Of a stretch of 41,498 nt of DNA, positions 37,550 through 41,498 are shown in pieces (the first letter of the stretch is position 1; each line of letters begins with the position of its first letter). The translations under genes and the position numbers were made by a program. This DNA is from Acidobacteriota bacterium. GTDB lineage: Bacteria; Actinomycetota; Acidimicrobiia; Acidimicrobiales; Acidimicrobilacustridaceae. The notes under the pieces are model-generated. The model was not told the origin of the DNA. It saw nothing but the letters and a program-made list of their open reading frames with translations, and made no database searches. The stretch lies in contig JAGWYK010000014.1 of assembly GCA_018969405.1 (NCBI GenBank), positions 1 through 41,498 on the forward strand, in the 5' to 3' direction.

Positions 37550-39655
37550 TCAACCGCCTGTCGGGGCGGGCTGGGGGACCTGCTTGGCGGCGATGAGCTG
37601 CGGGGCCAACCAGTCGACCACCGTCTGGAGGTGGTCGGCCCGGATGTGCACGCCGTCGTCGCGGGTGGCGACGTCCTTGGGTCCCCCGGTGGGACCGAGG
37701 TAGGCCTGGTAGTCGATGATGACGCTGCGGGGCTGCGCCTCCACCAGGGGCAGCACGATCTCGTTGAGGCGATCGATCCGGTCCGGTGAGTTGTAGGGAC
37801 TCGAGCGGTTGAGGTGCGCCGTCCTCAGCCACGCGATGGTGGCGCCGCGGCTGGACAGGATCGACAGTGCCTCGCGGTACTCGGACCGGATGTAGTCGTC
37901 ATAGGCGGGATCGCCCGGACGCACCCACTGATCGCCGATCTGGGGAACCTTGCGGTCGATGGTGTCCCACGGACTGCCGTAGGACAGCACGACATCGGGG
38001 TCGTAGGTGTCGATGGAGGTGACCCAGGAGACGATGTTGGGATCCGCCACCAGCAGCGGGTCGGTGGGTTCGGCCCAGGTGTCGCAGACCGGGCTCACCG
38101 GGCCGGGACCCTCCTCGTAGCGATGGTCACCGCCCCGGGTGGTGCCGCAGCCCAGCTCCGCGTCGGACATCACGAGGATCTCGCCGGGGTGGGCGGCGCA
38201 CCAGTCGCGCAGCGCCGCGCCCAGCTGCACCATGACCGAATCGCCGACCACCAGGATGCGCACCGGGTCGCTGCCCACCGGAGCCACGCAGGGACTGTTC
38301 TTGCCGAGGGCGATGGGTGTGGTGCCCTGGTCGGGGACGCCGTTGAGCGCGCTCACCCTCGGCACACGGGCCGTGTTGGCGTAGAGGAGCAGGGCCAGCG
38401 AGATGATGATGCCGGCGCTGAGACCGGCGGTGAGCTTCCAGCCCGGCCAGCGACCCTTGATGAACGGCTTCTCTATCCATCGGTAGGAGGCCCAGGCCAG
38501 CAGGAAGGTCAGGCCGAACCCGAGGATCATGTCGCGGGCGTTGTTGAATCCCGGCTTGTCGGCGGAGCGGTCGCTGTCGATCGCGATGAACACCAGCCAG
38601 TGGTAGAGGTACAGGCCGAACCCGAGGCGACCGGCCCACATGAGGAAGCGGTTCCGGTAGATGGCATGGAGCCATCCGCTGGGCATCGAGACGGCTCGAG
38701 TCATGAACACCGACAGCACGGCGACGAGCAGGAAGCCGCCGTACTCGAACATCCACCCGGTCTTCTCGCTCACCGTGAGCATGAGATAGAGGAACACCCC
38801 GGTGGAGATGAGTCCCATCAGCTGGGTGACCCAGTGTCCCGCCCGGGTGCGAGGAGGGCCGTACTCGTTGCAGACCACCGCCATGGCGATGCCGAGGAGA
38901 AGGGCGAAGGCCCGGGTGTCGGTGCCGTAGTAGGCGCGCGAGATCGTCTGGGGGTTGTTCGGATCGAAGATGACCGACATCCAGAGGGCCGAGGCGATGG
39001 CCCCGCCGACCGAGAGGATCGTGAGCCACCGCTTCGAGAGCCACTTGAGACAGATGATGATGAAGAACGGGGCGAAGAGGTAGAACTGCTCCTCGATCGC
39101 GAACGACCACACATGGCGGAACGGCTGGGGGTTCGAGTACTGGCTGGCATCGAAGTAGTTGGTGCCGGCGAAGATCTCGCGCCAGTTCGCCACGTAGCTC
39201 ATCGCTGCAGTGATGCCGCCGGTCCATTTGGGGATGCGGGAGGCGTCGAGGATGAACGCCGTGACGAAGGAGGTGACGATGAAGGTGGCGACCAGGGCGG
39301 GCAGGAGCCGACGCACCCGGCGGGAGGCGTAGCTGCCGACGTCCACGCGATCGGTGCGGTCGTGCTCGTTGAGCAGGATCGTCACGATCAGGAAGCTGGA
39401 CAGCACGAAGAACAGGTCGATGCCCAGGATGCCGCCGGGGATCCAGTACGGCGCGAAGTGGTAGGCGAGGGGGCCGATGATGACGAAGAGGCCGCGCATG
39501 CCGTCCAGTGCCGGCATGTGGGCGACACGACCGGGCCGTGACGAGCCTCCCGAGGGGGCAGCGGTGGTGTCTCCGGCCCCACCGGCGGCCGTGTCGGGAG
39601 CGTCGCCCGGCTCCGGGGCGGCATCGCCACCGAGATGCTCGACTGTTGTGGCCAC
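37550..39655 (-). CDS. membrane acyltransferase (family 3) with C-terminal SGNH domain
   Basis: The protein is 701 aa from the GTG at 39655, with GAGGAGG upstream. A Pro/Gly/Ala-rich cytoplasmic tail (about 1-45) leads to an OafA/YrhL-type acyltransferase-3 domain. It has MPALDGMRGLFVIIGPLAYHF with the conserved His, GILGIDLFFVLSSFLI, RRVRRLLPAL and WSFAIEEQFYLFAPFF. About ten helices extend to residue 425. The extracytoplasmic SGNH domain has the GDS motif (ILVVGDSVMVQ) and the terminal DxxH (DDGVHIRADH). Such proteins acylate cell-surface glycans, lipids or peptidoglycan. A second, related gene lies 115 bp upstream. Confidence 0.94.
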   Translation of the reverse strand: MATTVEHLGGDAAPEPGDAPDTAAGGAGDTTAAPSGGSSRPGRVAHMPALDGMRGLFVIIGPLAYHFAPYWIPGGILGIDLFFVLSSFLIVTILLNEHDRTDRVDVGSYASRRVRRLLPALVATFIVTSFVTAFILDASRIPKWTGGITAAMSYVANWREIFAGTNYFDASQYSNPQPFRHVWSFAIEEQFYLFAPFFIIICLKWLSKRWLTILSVGGAIASALWMSVIFDPNNPQTISRAYYGTDTRAFALLLGIAMAVVCNEYGPPRTRAGHWVTQLMGLISTGVFLYLMLTVSEKTGWMFEYGGFLLVAVLSVFMTRAVSMPSGWLHAIYRNRFLMWAGRLGFGLYLYHWLVFIAIDSDRSADKPGFNNARDMILGFGLTFLLAWASYRWIEKPFIKGRWPGWKLTAGLSAGIIISLALLLYANTARVPRVSALNGVPDQGTTPIALGKNSPCVAPVGSDPVRILVVGDSVMVQLGAALRDWCAAHPGEILVMSDAELGCGTTRGGDHRYEEGPGPVSPVCDTWAEPTDPLLVADPNIVSWVTSIDTYDPDVVLSYGSPWDTIDRKVPQIGDQWVRPGDPAYDDYIRSEYREALSILSSRGATIAWLRTAHLNRSSPYNSPDRIDRLNEIVLPLVEAQPRSVIIDYQAYLGPTGGPKDVATRDDGVHIRADHLQTVVDWLAPQLIAAKQVPQPAPTGG

Positions 39656-39690
39656 CGCACCTCCTCGGTCCTCCGACGTCCGATCCGTTC

Positions 39691-39723
39691 GGGATCAGCC
39701 CGGGATCAGCCCGGGATCACTCC
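39691..39723. repeat. three-copy 11-bp tandem repeat between the acyltransferase genes
   Basis: GGGATCAGCCC starts at 39691 and 39702, with a diverged copy at 39713. It lies in the 115-bp gap between the two acyltransferase genes, next to the palindrome CCGGATCCGG (39746-39755). It may form alternative hairpins in the leader of the downstream gene. Confidence 0.6.
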
Positions 39724-39770
39724 GTCCAGTGTGTCACGACCCGGCCCGGATCCGGTTGCGTCCTCGGCCC

Positions 39771-41498
39771 TCAGGGAGTGGCCACGGGAGCTGGGTCAGT
39801 GGGTGCGGCGTCGACCGGCGTGCTCGTCGATCGGGCCGCCGAGATGATGGCCTCGGCGATGCCGGGCGCAAGCAGCTGCATACCGGCCGAGGTGAAGTGC
39901 AGACCGTCGTTGCGGATCGGGTCGCCGCTCGGGGTGGTGTTGCCGCAGGGGTCGTCGGGGCAGACGATGGGCTTCAGATCGACCACGCTGGTGTGCGGGT
40001 GGAACGCCGCGTAGGCGCGGAAGAGATCACCCATATGGGTGACCCGCCAGTTCTCGGCGGGCCGACCGTTGGGCTCGTAGATCGTGAAGGGGAGGGGCTG
40101 GTCGAGCAGGACGATCTGGGGCTGGTCGGCTCGCAGTGGCGACAGGGTGCGGTCGAGGGCGTCGAGGTACATCTGATCGAACTCGGGGGTGCCGAACTGG
40201 ACGAGTCGACCGTTGACGTAGCGGTCATAGGTGTCGCTGACCACGGCGCTGAACACGATGATCTGCGGACGGAGCTGCGTGGCGGCATCCAGCCATTCGT
40301 TGTTGTCGCAGTTGCTGTTGTGGGCACGCAGCATGCCGTCGAACCGCGAGGGGTACCGGAGGATCTCGCAGGGGTAGACGGCCTTGTTCCAGATGACCAG
40401 ACGGCTCGGATCGAACGGCGAGGTGAACGACTTGGGCTGGGGGAACACGATCGGTCCACCACCGCCGAGGGTCCACATCACGGAGTCGCCGATCCAGAGC
40501 GTGGTGTACGGCGCCTCCGCGGGCAGGGCCCCGGGCACGATGGTGGAAGGGGGTGGACCGTCGGTGGGGGGAGCGGCGGTGGAGGTGCGTCCCCCGACGC
40601 TCGGTCCGATGGTGAGGAGCAGCACGGCGACCACGGCGATCGCCGTGACCGAGCCCCAGTCGCGCACCAGCGCTCGCAGGGGTCGCGTGGTCGGCGTGCC
40701 GTCCTCGGCGGTGCGGGGCCGGCGGAAGCGCTGCTCGATGAGCAGGTAGGACAGGGCGGTGGCGATGGCGGTGACGATGCAGCGGAGCAGGAACAGGGGA
40801 AGTCCGTCGAGACCGGTGCGCTGCGGATCGAGGAAGACCATCACCGGCCAGTGCCAGAGGTAGAGACCGTAGGAGACCTCTCCCAGGCGGCGCATGACCG
40901 CCGTGGTGAGGACCCGATGTCCGGGCCCGGAGTCATGACGGGTGAGCGACCAGATCAGGCCCGCCACCCCGAGGGCGACGACGGTGAAGCCACCGCGGTA
41001 GAGCCAGTCGTGGTGGAAGTCGGCCAGCAGGAAGGCGCCGAGCAGCAGCACCAGCAGGGCGGCGGTGGTTCCGGAGGTGAGTCGACTCGGCTTGGAACTG
41101 GGCCCGGGTGGGAACAGGTACCAGAGACAGGCGAGTCCGACACCGATGAGGATGGCCTGCATGCGGGTGTCGGTCCCGAGGTACTCCCGGGACGGGTCGG
41201 TGCCCGGGGTGTGCACGGCGATCATGGCGAGGGCCGAGGCGAGGGCGCCGATGACGGCGACGATGAGCAGGCCCACCGAGAGGCGATGGAACTGGGAGTA
41301 GGGCCAGCGACGGCGTCGGATCGTCCGCAGGGCGGCGACGACGCCGAGGACCATGAACGGGAACAGCAGGTAGAACTGCTCCTCGACGGCGAGGGACCAG
41401 AAGTGGGCGACCGGTGACGGCGGGCCGAAGTGCGAGGCGTAGGACTGGCCGTGGACGATGCTCCACCAGTTGGAGACATAGGTGATGGCCGAGATCGC
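39771..41498 (-). CDS. membrane acyltransferase (family 3) with SGNH domain, 5' end outside window
   Basis: 575 residues are visible and the frame is open to the window edge, so the first helices (roughly 100 residues by comparison with its neighbour) are missing. The visible part starts AISAITYVSNWWSIV, then PVAHFWSLAVEEQFYLLFPF, matching the acyltransferase-3 domain of the neighbouring gene. Helices continue to about the middle. The SGNH domain follows, with TLWIGDSVMWTL (GDS motif) and GLHFTSAGMQLLAPGI (DxxH as DGLH). It ends with a Pro/Ala-rich tail. The two genes are probable paralogues in one transcription unit, perhaps with different acyl or glycan targets. Confidence 0.92.
   Translation of the reverse strand, partial: AISAITYVSNWWSIVHGQSYASHFGPPSPVAHFWSLAVEEQFYLLFPFMVLGVVAALRTIRRRRWPYSQFHRLSVGLLIVAVIGALASALAMIAVHTPGTDPSREYLGTDTRMQAILIGVGLACLWYLFPPGPSSKPSRLTSGTTAALLVLLLGAFLLADFHHDWLYRGGFTVVALGVAGLIWSLTRHDSGPGHRVLTTAVMRRLGEVSYGLYLWHWPVMVFLDPQRTGLDGLPLFLLRCIVTAIATALSYLLIEQRFRRPRTAEDGTPTTRPLRALVRDWGSVTAIAVVAVLLLTIGPSVGGRTSTAAPPTDGPPPSTIVPGALPAEAPYTTLWIGDSVMWTLGGGGPIVFPQPKSFTSPFDPSRLVIWNKAVYPCEILRYPSRFDGMLRAHNSNCDNNEWLDAATQLRPQIIVFSAVVSDTYDRYVNGRLVQFGTPEFDQMYLDALDRTLSPLRADQPQIVLLDQPLPFTIYEPNGRPAENWRVTHMGDLFRAYAAFHPHTSVVDLKPIVCPDDPCGNTTPSGDPIRNDGLHFTSAGMQLLAPGIAEAIISAARSTSTPVDAAPTDPAPVATP

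Noticed and set aside
39477-41417. Long open frame (646 codons) on the plus strand opposite both acyltransferase genes
   Set aside because: It has low-complexity Gly/Glu/Asp composition with no motif and is antisense to conserved membrane proteins.

Overview
The window is a GC-rich (about 70% by eye) chromosomal stretch from an actinobacterium. The mix of lipid and redox enzymes (two Baeyer-Villiger-type flavoproteins, a P450, five SDR-fold enzymes, an LLM flavoprotein, acyl-CoA enzymes), the SCO6745-family protein and the fused oleBC gene fit Actinobacteria, possibly class Acidimicrobiia. That placement is inferred from gene content only. There is no phage, transposon, CRISPR or plasmid backbone. 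Genes are packed tightly, with many 1-4 nt stop/start overlaps, and no gene-free stretch exceeds 300 bases.

Layout. 84-170: a class II tRNA-Leu with the unusual anticodon AAG. 424-3625: a coupled operon of a secreted collagen-like protein, a membrane-anchored TPR protein and a family 2 glycosyltransferase. 3616-4977: a small membrane protein and a shortened DUF2804 protein. 4996-8522: a TetR regulator and a Baeyer-Villiger-type monooxygenase, divergent from a two-domain SnoaL-like protein. 8600-9088: a small lipoprotein with atypical codon use. 9115-12303: an SDR divergent from a VOC-SDR-SDR operon across a symmetric promoter centred on a perfect 16-bp palindrome. 12305-18286 (minus): SCO6745-family gene, oleA, fused oleBC, oleD and a GNAT gene. 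The three ole genes are joined by GTGA overlaps and encode head-to-head hydrocarbon (long-chain olefin) synthesis. 18403-19518: a secreted NlpC/P60 peptidase. 19529-23537: a second Baeyer-Villiger-type monooxygenase divergent from a P450-redoxin pair. 23595-29127: SHOCT membrane protein, molybdopterin oxidoreductase, amidase and Mug-type DNA glycosylase. 29137-31906: a single-domain SnoaL paralogue, a DEAD-box helicase and a DUF3237 protein. 31981-34321: a five-copy 23-bp tandem repeat directly before an LLM flavin oxidoreductase, then an FMN oxidoreductase. 34359-37530: a small SHOCT-like protein, an enoyl-CoA hydratase-like protein lacking both expected glutamates, an acyl-CoA dehydrogenase and a MaoC-type hydratase. 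37550-41498: two tandem membrane acyltransferases with SGNH domains, the second cut by the window end.

Candidate promoters fall into two recurring forms. One has a -10-like hexamer (TANNNT or close) exactly 6 nt before the start codon, consistent with leaderless mRNAs. The other has a -10-like hexamer followed by a G-rich Shine-Dalgarno of the GGGGGA type. Several divergent promoters carry perfect inverted repeats placed on or beside these hexamers.

The strongest candidate for something undescribed is the repeat array at 31981-32093. Each 23-bp unit holds a perfect 5-bp stem closed by a GAGA tetraloop. The period also creates a chain of four 8-codon reading frames (MTTSESWV-stop) joined by ATGA overlaps and ending at the LLM gene.
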